A DNA stretch of 64,000 nucleotides from Doryteuthis pealeii (GCA_023376005.1 CM042180.1:43571413-43635412), one strand, 5' to 3'; positions 28,311-39,499 are shown, numbered from the stretch's first letter. Made by a program: numbers and translations. Notes: a model not told the origin generated them from the letters alone.

Positions 28311-28929
28311 AGTGAGTATGAGAAATGCAAACAGAAACCTTATTTTAATATCTAAAATTTCAACAAACACTGGAAGAGATGAAATCTAGATAAGTAAATT
28401 TACCGAAGAAACTTATATGGATAAACAAGAGATGCCTTCTCATAGAGAAGAACTAGAAATTTCCAAAAATTATATTTTCTGCAATAATTCTGTTTCAAAC
28501 AAAATATTTTATAAATAAAATATGTCAGCAAAATATCTTTTTAAACTTTTCGTCGACGAGATTCGATTTATAGCAGTTTTTTTGTACGATGTTGGGCAAA
28601 TATTTGGAGTCTATAGCACAAGAAAGTAATTTCAAGTTAATTCTGTATTTAAATCCGTAAGACTACTTTCAGTCATTTGGTTTATATTTTGTTCCTACGC
28701 ATTTAAATTTAAGTCACAAATATTAGGTAATAATGACAGAAGAACATGTAGCGCCAGAAACAAAAGTACAGTTCTTTTGTATTTATGGTTAAAGAGGTAT
28801 CTTGGTTTTATTTTTAGTTATAGAATATCAACACTGTAGCGTTTGGTAATAAATAATAACTAATTATATCCGTTTTGATAGTATAATTTTCGCAAAAAAA
28901 TCATACAGTTCTGATATATTTGGTTTATA

Positions 28930-29024
28930 AATTTACCAACCCCTCCACACGAGTAGGATGTGACACAAGCTTAATTTCTTAATTGGAGTTTCCTAAATTT
29001 GAATTCAGAGTTTTCTTTCTTCTA
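28930..29024 (-). mobile_element. SINE family B 3' fragment
   Basis: ACCAACCCCTCCACACGAGT through TTCTTCTAGAC. Confidence 0.65.
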
Positions 29025-29317
29025 GACGGAATGGGTTCATTGAGAGGTCAAATGTATAGGGCAAAGGTCAAGATAAATTAATGCCAAAAAGCAAACAAAC
29101 CGAAAAACTGGTGGTAATAAGGGCAGAAGAACCTGTAGCGTCAGAAACATAAATGCTGTTCTTTGGTATTCATAGTTAAAGAGGTGTCTCAATTTTATTT
29201 CTAGATATCGAATATCAGCACTGTAGCGTAGGTAATAGATAATACCTAATAATATCCGTTCTGAGTGTATTAACTTCCGCAAGAAATCATACAATTCTGA
29301 TGTTTTTATTCTATGAA

Positions 29318-29478
29318 TTTACCAACCCCTCCGCTTGAGGAGGATGTGACACAAACTCAATTTCTTAAGTGGAGTTTAACGAGTTTGAATTTATTACCCT
29401 TTCTTTCTAGACTGTTTGCCAAATCAAGGTTAAATAGCCCAGTCTGCCCTACTATTTACCTATAGCTGTTAGTTGTAT
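29318..29478 (-). mobile_element. SINE family B fragment
   Basis: Same block as 28,125, ending at the AGCCCAGTCTGCCCTACTAT segment. Confidence 0.7.
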
Positions 29479-29494
29479 GCATTATAATATTTTT

Positions 29495-29700
29495 GATTTA
29501 TAAATTTACGATTACCTCCGCAAACAGAGAATGTGGCACGGGCTCAATTTTAAAGCGAAGGTTAACAGGTTTTAATTTAGAGTTTTCCTCAAAACCTTTT
29601 CAAAGACCACAGTCCGTCGTATTATTTTCCGCATAGCTGGATGGAAAATAGTTGGACACTTGCCGTTTTCAAGGATATTAGCGAGATGCTAAATGGATTT
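29495..29700 (-). mobile_element. Diverged SINE family B fragment
   Basis: TTTACGATTACCTCCGCAAA, CATAGCTGGATGGA and TCAAGGATATTAGCGAGATG keep the family order at lower identity. Confidence 0.55.
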
Positions 29701-29726
29701 GGTTTAGAAGCAAATAATTTTTTTTC

Positions 29727-29819
29727 TCCCCGGGTGATGTTTGGTATTATATTTTTACAATCAAACTTTTTGCTGGCTTTTTCTCACCGCGAGGATTTAC
29801 CAACAAGTTTGGTATATTA
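29727..29819 (+). repeat. Repeat shared with both palindrome arms
   Basis: TGATGTTTGGTATTATATTT, CTCACCGCGAGGATTTACCA and ACAAGTTTGGTATA match the complement of 42,175-42,270 and, roughly, 57,150-57,240. In each case it is next to TA repeats. Confidence 0.6.
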
Positions 29820-29820
29820 A

Positions 29821-29908
<88 letters not shown>

Positions 29909-30117
29909 GTGAGAAACAGTGAGAAACAGAGGAGTGTATTGTGTACATTGATGTATTTTAATAAGACCATACTAGTATATTTCTGATGGTATATTATTTA
30001 TGCAGACCTACACACCCAAAACCACATTCTTTATTTCACATTCCTACACACACACACACACACACACACATACACACACACACACATACACACACACATA
30101 TATATATATATATATCC
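29820..30117. repeat. (TA)n(GA)n and (CA)n(TA)n microsatellites
   Basis: TA/GA at 29,820-29,906 and CA/TA at 30,046-30,114, with unassigned sequence between. Confidence 0.9.
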
Positions 30118-30231
30118 TTGGTTATCAACAATTCTTCAAGCAGATCGACCTCTCCTCAACTGAAAAATTGTGGGAAAAACTTGGTCAATTATGCGTTATT
30201 TGCATAAATAGCGGAAACGAAGTGCTTGCAA

Positions 30232-30331
30232 NNNNNNNNNNNNNNNNNNNNNNNNNNNNNNNNNNNNNNNNNNNNNNNNNNNNNNNNNNNNNNNNNNNNN
30301 NNNNNNNNNNNNNNNNNNNNNNNNNNNNNNN
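30232..30331. other. Assembly gap, exactly 100 N
   Basis: One hundred N's between a unique left edge and a TA microsatellite on the right. Exactly 100 usually denotes a gap of unknown size. Translations across it are meaningless. Confidence 0.98.
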
Positions 30332-30375
30332 AGAGATTATATATATATATATATATAATGTATATATTATATATA

Positions 30376-30600
30376 TATATAATTCATACAAAACCGCTGG
30401 AAACTAAAGCTAATAAGTAAAAAGTGCTCCATACCTGAGTAGAGCAAATAATAAAGATAATCTAATTAGTCAGATAAACCTATTAAAGTTTCGCTTAGTG
30501 CTCTTCAGGGCCAAGATCTTAGCCCTGGAGAGCACTAAGCGAAACTTTTAGTAGGTTTATCTGACTCATTAGATTTATCTTATATATATATTATATATAT
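30376..30600. mobile_element. Inverted-repeat element with head-to-head hammerhead-like cores
   Basis: Same element as 42,391-42,602. The arms share TAGTGCTCTTCAGGG/CCCTGGAGAGCACTA and AAACCTA/TAGGTTT. The minus arm keeps CTGAAGA, stem GC/GC and GAAACTTT. The plus arm core is mutated to CTGGAGA. TA-rich repeats lie on both sides. Confidence 0.6.
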
Positions 30601-30604
30601 ATAT

Positions 30605-31055
30605 ATTCGTGTTCAATTCCTAGACGAAGCTGTTGTCATTTCACATAGCGCTAATGCCCTTGGGAAAGGTATGAATCCATATATTTCTACTCCAGCTATG
30701 GGTTATAATAGTAAGGCAGACTGGGCTCTTTAACATTGGGTAGGTAACCAGTCTGGAGGGGAAAACTCTGAATTCAAAATTCCCTCCAGCTATGGGTAAA
30801 ATAGTAGGGCAGACTGGGCTCTTTAACATGGGTAGGTAACCAGTCTAGGAGAGGAAAACTCTGAATTCAAAATTCCCTCCAGCTATGGGTAAAATAGTAG
30901 GGCAGACTGGGTCTTTAACATTGGGTAGGTAACCAGTCTAAGGAGAGGGAAAACTGATTCAAAATTCCCTCCAGCTATGGGTAAAATAGTAGGGCAAGAC
31001 TGGGCTCTTTAACATTGGGTAGGTAACCAGTCTAGGAGAGGGATAACTCTGAATT
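30605..31055 (+). mobile_element. SINE family B with internal tandem expansion
   Basis: After the head (CTAATGCCCTTGGGAAAGG) the block TTCCCTCCAGCTATGGGTAA, GTAGGGCAGACTGGGCTC, TAGGTAACCAGTCTAGGAGA is repeated about four times with a period of 108-120 bp (starts near 30,690, 30,780, 30,872, 30,963). Units differ by single-base indels. Confidence 0.8.
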
Positions 31056-31057
31056 CA

Positions 31058-31205
31058 AAATTCCTGAGGTCGGTCGTTGATTGGGTTTGTGGCAACCCTT
31101 GATGCACCAATTCTTTCCTATCGACTGTGCCAAAAAAGTGTGGAATGGTCCTACACAAGCCTTCACCACTATAAACAAATCACTGTGTGGGTTGTTCACT
31201 GCATG
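31058..31205 (+). repeat. Dispersed repeat G following SINE B
   Basis: GAGGTCGGTCGTTGATTGGG and TCCTACACAAGCCTTCACCA match 44,155-44,290 and the complement of 54,700-54,845. In all three places it is joined to the 3' part of a SINE B, so it may be the true 3' body of that subfamily. Confidence 0.6.
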
Positions 31206-31627
31206 AACACTCATGCTTCGAAAATCGACTAGAGAGTCCATATATATATATATATATGTATATATATGTCGTGTGTATGTCTGTTTTCTAGCCGCATAGA
31301 GAAAGCAATCTATTTTTTTTTTTTTGGTGGCTGGAATTATTAACACCTCTTAAAAATGTTTATTCTAACGATATGAAAAATAAAACGGAGAAAATGTTAC
31401 GAAAAGTCAATTTGTTGAGTTGCAGATAGATTAAGAAGAAGAAAAAAAAAATTAAGAAAAATTGCAAAGAAACACCAAGATGTTGCCTGAGGCCATATGC
31501 GTTAGGCAAATATTTCACCAAAAATATGGCTAAACATTTTTCCGGAAAGCAAGTTGAGCTTTATTGCATCGGACCCACCCCAGCCAACAACAGCCTCAAG
31601 GCAAAAAAAATAAAAATGAAATGTACA

Positions 31628-31810
31628 AATAATACCTGACACTTTGTAACGATTTGAGTAGCGAAGTGTAGGTTAATGGTTAGACTGTTGGTCCAAGCAA
31701 TTAGAGTTTACAAAATAACAGTTAAGTAATACCTGATACTGTGTAACGATTTGAGTAGCGTAGTATAGGTTAATGGTAACACTGTTGGTCCAGGCAATTA
31801 GAGTATGGTG
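31628..31810 (+). repeat. Tandem pair of a 95-bp tRNA-like unit
   Basis: TTGTAACGATTTGAGTAGCG, then TGTAGGTTAATGGTTAGACT and GTTGGTCCAAGCAATTAGAG, twice in tandem. A third copy is at 32,509-32,600. The GTTAATGGTTAGACT piece resembles an A-box region of a tRNA-derived SINE. No B box was recognised. Confidence 0.5.
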
Positions 31811-32137
31811 TTAAGTATGGGCTGTTTGATGTCAATATTTAATTAAAGTGTTCAAACATTTAAAAGACCATAAAACTATCAAGCACATGGCATAGAAGAC
31901 AAGACTCTTGATTAAACAAACAATATTGTATTAACAAAATGTATACAAAAAGGCAGCATTTAATACTGGGCGAGGTTCAGCCAAAAGTTCTTTTTTTAAG
32001 TTCAATGTAAAATGAAAGCTGATATTTCACAATTCACAAAGTGAGAAAGAAAGTGTAAAGTTTTTAGGTCTCAATCATCATCAGTCAGGCAATAGTTGTA
32101 CTGATATTTAGTTTGTCTCTTAAAGCGATAATTATTT

Positions 32138-32196
<59 letters not shown>

Positions 32197-32508
32197 GTAC
32201 CTTCTGCATTAAAAGTTCTTAAAACATATGACAAGGATTCTCTTAGGCAGGCAAAAATCTTTCTGCTTGAAAATGAAAAAGTCTGGGTTTAAATAGAATC
32301 CAGGTAGGCTCTGCGAGGCTCCATTCGATAATTTTTTCTTATTAGGTGGGAACGCCTCTGATTGGTTGAATTTTACGAATTTTATTTTTTTTTATTCTCT
32401 TTTTTCTAACATGCGCAATCCCCTGCGCAAAACAAATCATTTTTGTCATTCGACTTCAGTCCGTTGAAGTAAGAACTTCCGGCTCGCCACAAGAGTTTAC
32501 AAAATAAC
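31811..32508. other. Unassigned sequence with a (GA)n run
   Basis: (GA)n at 32,142-32,193. The rest shows no gene or element. Confidence 0.7.
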
Positions 32509-32600
32509 AGTTAAATAATACCTGATACTTTGTAACGATTTGAGTAGCGAAGTGTAGGTTAATGGTTAGACTGTTGGTCCAGGCAATTAGAGTTTACTAA
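32509..32600 (+). repeat. Third copy of the 95-bp tRNA-like unit
   Basis: Near identical to 31,628-31,722. Confidence 0.55.
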
Positions 32601-32680
32601 ATAACTGTTGAGAAATTTTCCCAGACAATATATTTTCTTTCGTTTATCGTTAGGTTGGATAAAAAAAGTTACAGGTTTTG

Positions 32681-33121
32681 ACCGCCACGTTGGCTGGGGC
32701 GTGAGAATACACCGACTGGTTTGGTTTGTTTTGTTTTATGGCATATCAACCTCAGTGGGTCAATTAATGCCGATAAAGGTTTGAAATAAATTCATTCTTA
32801 ATGGATACTCATTTTTTTTTATAAACACATTTTTCTATTTAACCCATAGATGGGACCCTAACAGGTACTACCACTCCGGGTCAGAGTGGACCAGGGAGCA
32901 ATGGTGATGAAGGGGTGATCTACATTCCCCAAACCTCCAAAACTGGAATCTCACCATCAGAGAGAATTTAACGTCATACCCAGGATATGAAGACCCTCAG
33001 CCACCGCCTTCTAGCACCCATATGATAAAAACAGTTGGGGCTTGCCATAAGGGCAATAGGGTTGGGAAAATCATATAGGTGCTAGGGCTTGACATGACCA
33101 ACCGATTGATCGGAGGGACCT
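32681..33121 (-). mobile_element. Family C retroposon pieces in opposite orientations
   Basis: A 37-bp plus-strand 5' end (CCGCCACGTTGGCTGGGG, to 32,717) is joined directly to the tail of a minus-strand copy (32,718-33,121) that stops near the GACCAACCGATTGATCGG block. It is either a nested insertion or an inversion. Confidence 0.7.
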
Positions 33122-33314
33122 CTTATATTTTTCTGTGTAGTATGTCCTTTTGCTTCTCTTTTTTTCTTCTTTATAATAAAAATGGATGGTCCATTATTTA
33201 GCTGAGGTGACAACACTCATAAGAAATAAGAATTCAACGAAATAACCAACAACAGATAATAAGGATTTACATTTTTGCATTTCATCTTGGATGATTTGGA
33301 CGGTCTGAATTTTT

Positions 33315-33525
33315 AAACCAGGTGTTGCAAAGAACCTTGGAAAAGGTATACATCCACCTGCACTCCCTCCAGCTATGGGTAAATAGCAGGGGCAAGACTG
33401 GGCTCTTTAACCTTAGTTAGGCATCAGTCTGGGAAAGAAAACTCTGAATTCAAACCTGTTAACGCTGCATAAAAAATTAACCTTGTGTCACATCCTGCTC
33501 GTGCGGAGGGGTTGGTAAATATGTA
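33315..33525 (+). mobile_element. SINE family B, 5'-truncated
   Basis: CTTGGAAAAGGTATACATCC, CTCCCTCCAGCTATGGGTAA and TCCTGCTCGTGCGGAGGGGT. The end is complete, the tRNA head is lost. Confidence 0.75.
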
Positions 33526-33554
33526 TGCAGACATTCTCTTTGCTTATGTAACCT

Positions 33555-33690
33555 ATCATATCAATGACATGCAATACTCCACTTTGGCCCTTATTTAGGC
33601 TAGACTGGCGGTCGGAGAGGCCCTCTCCGATCAATCGGCTTATCACGTCAAGCCCTAGCACCTATATGATTGTCCCGAACTATTGCTCTT
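33555..33690 (+). mobile_element. Family C fragment interrupted by the 30-bp satellite
   Basis: ATGACATGCAATACTCCACT through CCTATATGATTGTCCC, cut where the satellite begins. Confidence 0.65.
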
Positions 33691-34091
33691 ATAGCAATGC
33701 ATTGGAAATGATTTTTTACTATAAAAATGTATTGGAAATGATTTTTACTATAAAAATGCATTGGAAATGGTTTTTACTATAAAAATGCACTGGAACTTAT
33801 TTTTAGTATAAAATTGCATTGGACAATGATTTGTACTATAGAAATGCATTAGATAATGACTTTTACTATAAAAATTGCATTGGAAATGATTTTTACTATA
33901 AAAATTACATTGGACAATGATTTTTAATATAAATTTGCATTAGACAATGATTTTTACTATAAAACGGCATTGGACAATGATTTTTACTATAAAAATGCAT
34001 TAGACGATGATTTTTACTATAAAAATGCATTGGACAATGATTTTTACTATAAAAATGCATTGGACAATGATTTGTACTATAAAAATGCAAA
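33691..34091 (+). repeat. 30-bp satellite, array 1, about 13 units
   Basis: The unit reads TGCATTGGACAATGATTTTT followed by ACTATAAAAA, with ACAA or AA variants. The same satellite makes arrays at 40,735-41,325 and (inverted) 58,745-59,270. A 30-bp period leaves frames open on both strands (NDFYYKNALD type), without evidence of coding. Confidence 0.9.
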
Positions 34092-34525
34092 AAAAGAAGA
34101 AGAAATAAGAAAAAAGAAATAAATTTCTAGTGTTAAACAGAATTGAAATCTTAACAGAAAAGAAGCGAATCTGAAAACGACGGGTGAGGTTCGTTTGTTG
34201 GTGTCAATAATCCGCAAATTAAATTAAGCCGAATTAGTGATTCAGTTAAAATTGTTCACGACCCGGGAAAAAGTTGGACTTTTGGCGCGAAATTCATTTG
34301 GCAGTTAAACAGACGCCATTAGCATCTTTTTAGTTCGTACCTACCAAAATACAACGCCGATTTTACACACAATTTCTTCTTTTTTTTTCGCTATCGCCAT
34401 CTTGGAACAATATTTCCATGAGTATCGATTTAACAGAATGTAATTTTAAAAGAAAAAGAAAAAAGTATTGCTGTAATAATACGAGTTAAATTACTAAAAC
34501 GGTGAGAACTATTAGAATTACTAAG
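34092..34525. other. Unassigned sequence
   Basis: AT-rich, single copy. No ORF, tRNA boxes or repeat partner were recognised. Confidence 0.6.
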
Positions 34526-34670
34526 TGGAGGCGTATTGTGATGTTATGGTTATCGTCGCTGGAAATAGACACGACGAGACGAGTTCGAATTCTGGAGAGG
34601 TCATTGCAATACTAGGGTAGCTCGATTTTTCATCAGTGCTAGTTTTATGGATTTACAGGAGAGGGTACAT
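34526..34670 (+). mobile_element. tRNA-like head of a family B-type SINE
   Basis: GGAGGCGTATTGTGATGTTA, GTTATCGTCGCTGG and CGAGTTCGAATTCTGG (B box) match the layout of the family B head. The body is not conserved. Confidence 0.5.
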
Positions 34671-34721
34671 CTATAGTAAAGGGATAACATGAGCTTTTTA
34701 AAAAATTTCATACGCTATTGA

Positions 34722-36357
34722 TATAAGGTACCCTTAATATAAATACACTAATTAGTATAAGGTACCCTTAATATAAATACACTAATTCGTATAAGGTACC
34801 ATTGTTATAAATACACTAATAGATATAAGGTACCCTTATTATAAATAATATAAATACACTAATTAGTATAAGGTAACCTTAATATAAATGCACTAATTCG
34901 TATAAGGTACCATTATTATAGATACACTAATTGATATAAGGTACCCTTATTATAAATACTCAATTTGGTATACGGTACCATTATTATAAACACACTAATT
35001 GGTATAAGGTACCCTTATTATAAATACACTAATTGGTATAATGTACCCTTATTATAAATACAATCATTGGTATAAGGTACCCTTATTATAAATACACTAA
35101 TTTGTATAAGGTATCATTAATCTAAGTGCTGTAATTGGTATAATGTACCCTTATTGTAAATACACTAATTGGACACTAATTGGTATAAGGTACCTAATCA
35201 TAAATATACTAATTGGTATAAGGTACCCTTATTATAAATACACTAATTGGTATAAGGTACATTTAATATAAATACACTAATTCGTATAAGGTACCATTGT
35301 TATAAATACACTAACTGATATAAGGTACCCTTATTATAAATACTCTATTTGGTATAAGGTACCATTATTATAAACACACTAATTGGTATAAGGTACCCTT
35401 ATTATAAATACACTAATTGGTATAAGATACCCTAATCATAAATATACTAATTGGTATGAGGTACCCTTATTATGAATACACTAATTGGTATAAGGTACCC
35501 TTAATATAAATACACTAATTTGTATAAGGTACCATTATTATAAATACACTAATTGATATAAGGTAGACTTATTATAAATAGTCTATTTGGTATAAGGTAC
35601 CATTATTATAAACACTAATTGGCATAATGTACCCGTATTATAAATACACTAATTGGTATAATGTACCCTTATTATAAATACACTGATTGGTATGAGGTAC
35701 CCTTATTATAAATACATTAATTTGTATGAGGTATCATTATTCTAAGTGCTGTAATTGGTATAATGTACCCTTATTATAAATACACTAATTGGACACTAAT
35801 TGGTATAAGATACCTAACCATAAATATACTAATTGGTATAAGGTACCCCTATTATAAATACACTAATTGGCATAAGGTACATTTAATATAAATACACTAA
35901 TTCGTATAAGGTACCATTGTTATAAATACATTAATAGATATAAGGTACCCTTATTATAAATACTCTATTTGGTATAAGGTAGCATTATTATAAACACACT
36001 AATTGGTATTAGGTACCCGTATTATAAATACACTAATTGGTATAATGTACCCTTATTATAAATACACTAATTGGTATGAGGTATCCTTATTATAAATACA
36101 CTAATTTGTATAAGATATTATTATTCTAAGTGCTGTAATTCGTATAATGTACCCTTGTTATAAGTACACTAATTGGTATGAGGTACCCTTATTATAAATA
36201 CGGTAATTGGTATAAGGTAACATTATTGTAAGTGCTGTAATTGGTATAATGTTTCCTTATTATAGATACACAAATTGGTATAAGCTATCCTAATCCTGAA
36301 TATACTAATTGGTATAAGGTACCCTTATCATAAATACACTAATTGGTATAAGGTACC
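34722..36357 (+). repeat. 34-bp satellite, roughly 48 units
   Basis: Consensus TAATTGGTATAAGGTACCC followed by TTATTATAAATACAC. Variants (CCATT, TTCG, GTGCTGTAA) recur in the same order at about 34,870, 35,290, 35,530 and 35,890, so there is a higher-order period of several units on top of the monomer. Most units contain GGTACC. Confidence 0.92.
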
Positions 36358-36427
36358 CTCTAGTCTTTTTCCCAAGCATTTTGGGACTGCTCCAAGTGTG
36401 CCAATTATAATTGTTATTACTTTAGTA

Positions 36428-36466
<39 letters not shown>

Positions 36467-36469
36467 TAC

Positions 36470-36670
36470 TCCTTTTGAGTTTTCACATCAGCATTAGGTG
36501 ATGGTCTTTCACTGGAGTCTGAGTGACAGCAAGTCTCCTCGGGTCTCCAGGATTCTTCTGAGTATTCTGGCAGATTGCAGTAGTGCAGTGTTCTGGATGA
36601 TATCAATTGTTCCTCTGATTTCCAGACTTACACACCCTTTTCCAATCCTTTTGGGACCGTTCTATTATTA
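36470..36670 (-). pseudogene. Second, shorter copy of the R2/R4-type LINE 3' end
   Basis: On the minus strand it repeats the last 60 codons and 3' UTR of the 36,683-37,112 fragment (RILLRILRRPEE-type frame, CACTCAGACTCCAGTGAAAG, then (AAT)n tail at 36,424-36,465 on the far side). A third trace (CCAAGCATTTTGGGACTG) is at 36,370-36,415. Confidence 0.7.
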
Positions 36671-36682
36671 TTATTATTATTA

Positions 36683-37112
36683 TTATTCCTTTTGAGTTTT
36701 CACATCAGTGTTAGCTGATGGTCTTTCACTGGAGTCTGAGTGACAGCAAGTCTCCTCAGGTCTCCAGGACTCTTCTGAGTATTCTGGCAGATTGCAGCAG
36801 TGCAGTGTTCTGAATGGTTTCAATCCTTCCTCTGATTTCCAAACTTTCCAAACCCTTTTCCAATCCTTTTGGGACTGTTCCAAGTGCACCAACTACAATT
36901 GGTATAACTTTCACTTTCATATTCCATAACTTTTTCAGTTCTCTGGCAAGGTCCAGATATTTGTCAATTTTTTCATTTTCCTTTAACTTCACCCTGTGAT
37001 CTGCTGGCACTGCAAAATCCACCAGTTGACAAGTTCTTTCTTTTTTGTTTATCAACACTAGGTCTGGTCTTCTTGCTGGGATAAGGTGATCCGTTTTAAT
37101 TTCAAAGTCCCA
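36683..37112 (-). pseudogene. C-terminal endonuclease region of an R2/R4-type LINE
   Basis: The minus frame is open from about 37,111: TDHLIPARRPDLVLINKKER, then LVDFAVPADHRVKLKENEK, DKYLDLARELKKLWNMKVKV and IPIVVGALGTVPKGLEKGLE, ending RILRRVLET at a stop. RPDL...D.A.P.D followed by EK..KY.DLA.E...LW is the restriction-enzyme-like endonuclease domain at the C-terminus of R2/R4/Dong-type retrotransposons. The acidic residues of RPD and VDF are present. A stop interrupts where relatives read WGDLLSL. The 3' end runs into an (AAT)n tail. The N-terminal zinc finger and RT are absent (5' truncation). Confidence 0.75.
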
Positions 37113-37114
37113 TT

Positions 37115-37138
37115 ATTATTATTATTATTGTTATTATA

Positions 37139-37179
<41 letters not shown>

Positions 37180-37183
37180 CATG
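37115..37183. repeat. (TTA)n microsatellite
   Basis: TTA units interrupted by TTG. 37,184-37,458 is unassigned. Confidence 0.9.
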
Positions 37184-37458
37184 GTTGTTGTTGTTGCTGT
37201 TATTCATTGACTTTATCTATCTATTTATTTGTCTTGTACTTGGCGCTAGTGGCTGGAATGTTTTCCCAGGACCTGACCAATAGACGAAACAGTGATAAAC
37301 GCACAAATAACTCCGAAATACTTGACGGGTACTATGCCAATGTTGATTATTTAAAAAAACAAAATAAATAACGAGTTGTGGCTTACAATTGTAAAAAGCT
37401 TTAAAATCAAAACAAAATTTCCCACAATTTGGACAAGAACGGACACTGAGAAAAGGTA

Positions 37459-37581
37459 TCTTATTATAATAGAGATTGGGTGTTTGTCTGTCTGTAACCG
37501 TAACTATATTACTACTCATGTCACAATTCCCTTAATTATTTACGTCATATTCTCCATTATTTTATTTTTGTTTAAACCTCA
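37459..37581 (+). mobile_element. Helitron family A, 5' end only
   Basis: TCTTATTATAATAGAGATTG at 37,459 and the next 120 bp match family A, then the match stops at AAACCTCAA. No 3' hairpin or CTAG follows. 37,582-37,774 is unassigned. Confidence 0.75.
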
Positions 37582-37774
37582 AACCCGATATTTTTGACAT
37601 ACCTTGTATATAAAAGTGAATATCATTTGTATCAAGAATAGTGTCTTGAAACTATATTTATCTATCAAGAATTAACTTGAATAAACTAATAAGAAATTTA
37701 ACTCTAAATCCTTGTCTGTCATTTATAATAAAATATTCATACAATAAAATCTACTGCCTAAAACGTGTTCTCTT

Positions 37775-38095
37775 CACGTTCACTTGCAATCATTGAGGAG
37801 GAATTTACGACCATTGACGAAGGAACTGGGGAATCTTTACCAGAAGAACGAACGGATTCATTATCGAGGGACTCTTGGCGAAGGACCCTATTCCACTGGA
37901 CAAGCGCTCTGGTCTAATGCCTACAGGATGGCAAAACACATTGTAAAAATTGATACTGACAGACGTCCATTTGCAATCATTGACGAAGGAACTTAATACT
38001 GAGGAACAATCAAAGGATTCTTTAACAAGGATTTCAGCTGGACAATCGCTCTTGCTTGCAGCCTAAGGAATGACCCACAAAATCGTAACAAGTCG
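37775..38095 (+). repeat. Tandem pair of a roughly 190-bp unit with an open frame
   Basis: CATTTGCAATCATTGACGAA, GGATTC.TT and GACAA.CGCTCT recur at 37,785 and 37,970. The first copy is open for 70 codons; its C-terminal part (MAKHIVKID, RRPFAIIDEGT) faintly recalls the RPF..V.D.GF block of hAT-type transposases. This is a weak, unverified resemblance. Confidence 0.35.
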
Positions 38096-38117
38096 AAACA
38101 CTTCTTATTAATTATTT

Positions 38118-38583
38118 AATACCGACAAAGTTGTGAATTAAATTCATTCTTAATGCATAATACAATTTTGTTTATAAACTCATGTTTTTCTATTTAACCC
38201 ATAGATGGGACCCTAACAGGTACTACCACTCCGGGTCAGCGTGGACCTGGGAGTAATGGTGATGAAGGTGTGCTCCACATTCCCCATACCTCCAGAACTG
38301 GAACCTCACCATCAGATAGAGTTTGACGTCATTCCCAGGACATATAGACCCTGAAGCCACCGCCTTCTAGCACCCATATGATAAAAAGGGGTTGGGGCTT
38401 GCCATAAGGGCAATAGCGTTGGGGCAATCATATAGGTGCTAGGGCTTGACGTGACCAGCCGATTGATTCTATCTGTTAGCATCACGGGTCACCACCCACG
38501 GCCAGCAGGTGACCCCATTTGGGGAGTATTACCCTTCTGTAGAGGTGCAGTCGGTGCATTCTAACGCCACAGCCGACAGTGTG
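38118..38583 (-). mobile_element. Family C retroposon, internally deleted
   Basis: The tail end (TAATACCGACAAAGTTGTG) and 5' end (GGTGCAGTCGGTGCATTC) are present. About 100 bp in the middle (CCGCCCGTCTAGCCC region) is missing at 38,465. Confidence 0.75.
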
Positions 38584-38589
38584 GTCGTC

Positions 38590-38850
38590 GTTAAAATAGA
38601 CACACCTAGACGAGTTTAAATACTGGATGAGGCTGTTTGCATTTCACATAGTGCTAATACGTTTGGGAAAGGTTCGAATCCAATTATTCTCCCTCCATCT
38701 CTGTGTGAAAAGTTGAACAGACTAGGCGCATTAAATTTAGTATGGCAACCAACCTAGAATAAGGAAAACTCTAAAACTTCGCTTAGGAAATTAACCTTGT
38801 CTCATGTTCTACATTTGCGAAGAGGTTGGTATACACATATACACCCACCC
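38590..38850 (+). mobile_element. SINE family B copy
   Basis: tRNA-like end GACGAGTTTAAATACTGG, then CATTTCACATAGTGCTAATA, GGGAAAGGTTCGAATCC and the final GCGAAGAGGTTGGTA. Diverged. Confidence 0.65.
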
Positions 38851-38888
38851 TGTCGACTGAATAAAGAGTTTTATTAGAAGGGGATTTA

Positions 38889-39499
38889 CCGCCCTGTCGG
38901 CTGGGGCGTTAGAATGCACCGACTGCACCTCTGCAGAGGGGTAAGACTCCCCCAATGGGGCCACCTGTTGGCCGTGGGTGGCGACCCGTGATGCTTAACG
39001 ATAGAACCCAACTGGATGAGCTGTTCATGACTTGCAATACTCTACTTTGACCCTATCTTGGGCTAGACGGGCGGTCGGAGAGGCCCCCTCCGATCAATCT
39101 GCTGGTCACGTCAAGCCCTAGTACCTATATGATTGCCCCAACCCTATTGCTCTTAAGGCAACCCCAACCCCTTTTTATCATATGGGTGCTAGAAGGCGGT
39201 GGCTGTGGGACTACATGTCCTGGGAATGTCGTTAAACTCTATCAGATGGTGAGGTTCCAGTTTGGGAGGTTTGGGGAATGTGGAGCACCCCTTCATCACC
39301 ATTGCTCCCTGGTCCACTCTGACCCGGAGTGGTAGTACCTGTTAGGGTCCCATCTATGGGTTGAATAGAAAAACATGTTGATAAATAAAATTGTATTATC
39401 CATTAAGAATTGATTTATTTCAAAACTTTATCGGCATTAAATGACCCACTGAGGATGATATGCCGTAAAACCCAACAAAACCAAACCAAACCAAACACA
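38889..39499 (+). mobile_element. Family C retroposon, full length
   Basis: Starts CCGCCCTGTCGGCTGGGG and ends AACAAAACCAAACCAAACC. No clear target-site duplication was seen. 39,500-39,983 is unassigned. Confidence 0.85.

Larger units (their letters stand above)
27773..29480. repeat. Triplicated block with SINE B fragments
   Basis: Three partial copies at about 27,773-28,300, 28,610-29,010 and 29,027-29,470 share GGAATGGGTTCATTGAGAGG, GCAGAAGAACATGTAGCGCC, AGTAATTTCAAG, TCAGTCATTTGGTTTATATT and CTTCCGCAAGAAATCATAC. Each copy runs into the 3' end of a minus-strand SINE B. The order is partly scrambled, pointing to repeated unequal exchange. Confidence 0.65.

Noticed and set aside
33691..36357. 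CRISPR array
   Set aside because: The repeats are direct satellites without unique spacers of constant length, in a eukaryotic context.
37784..37996. hAT transposase gene
   Set aside because: Only a dozen residues resemble the family and the unit is a short tandem repeat. Not enough to name a gene.
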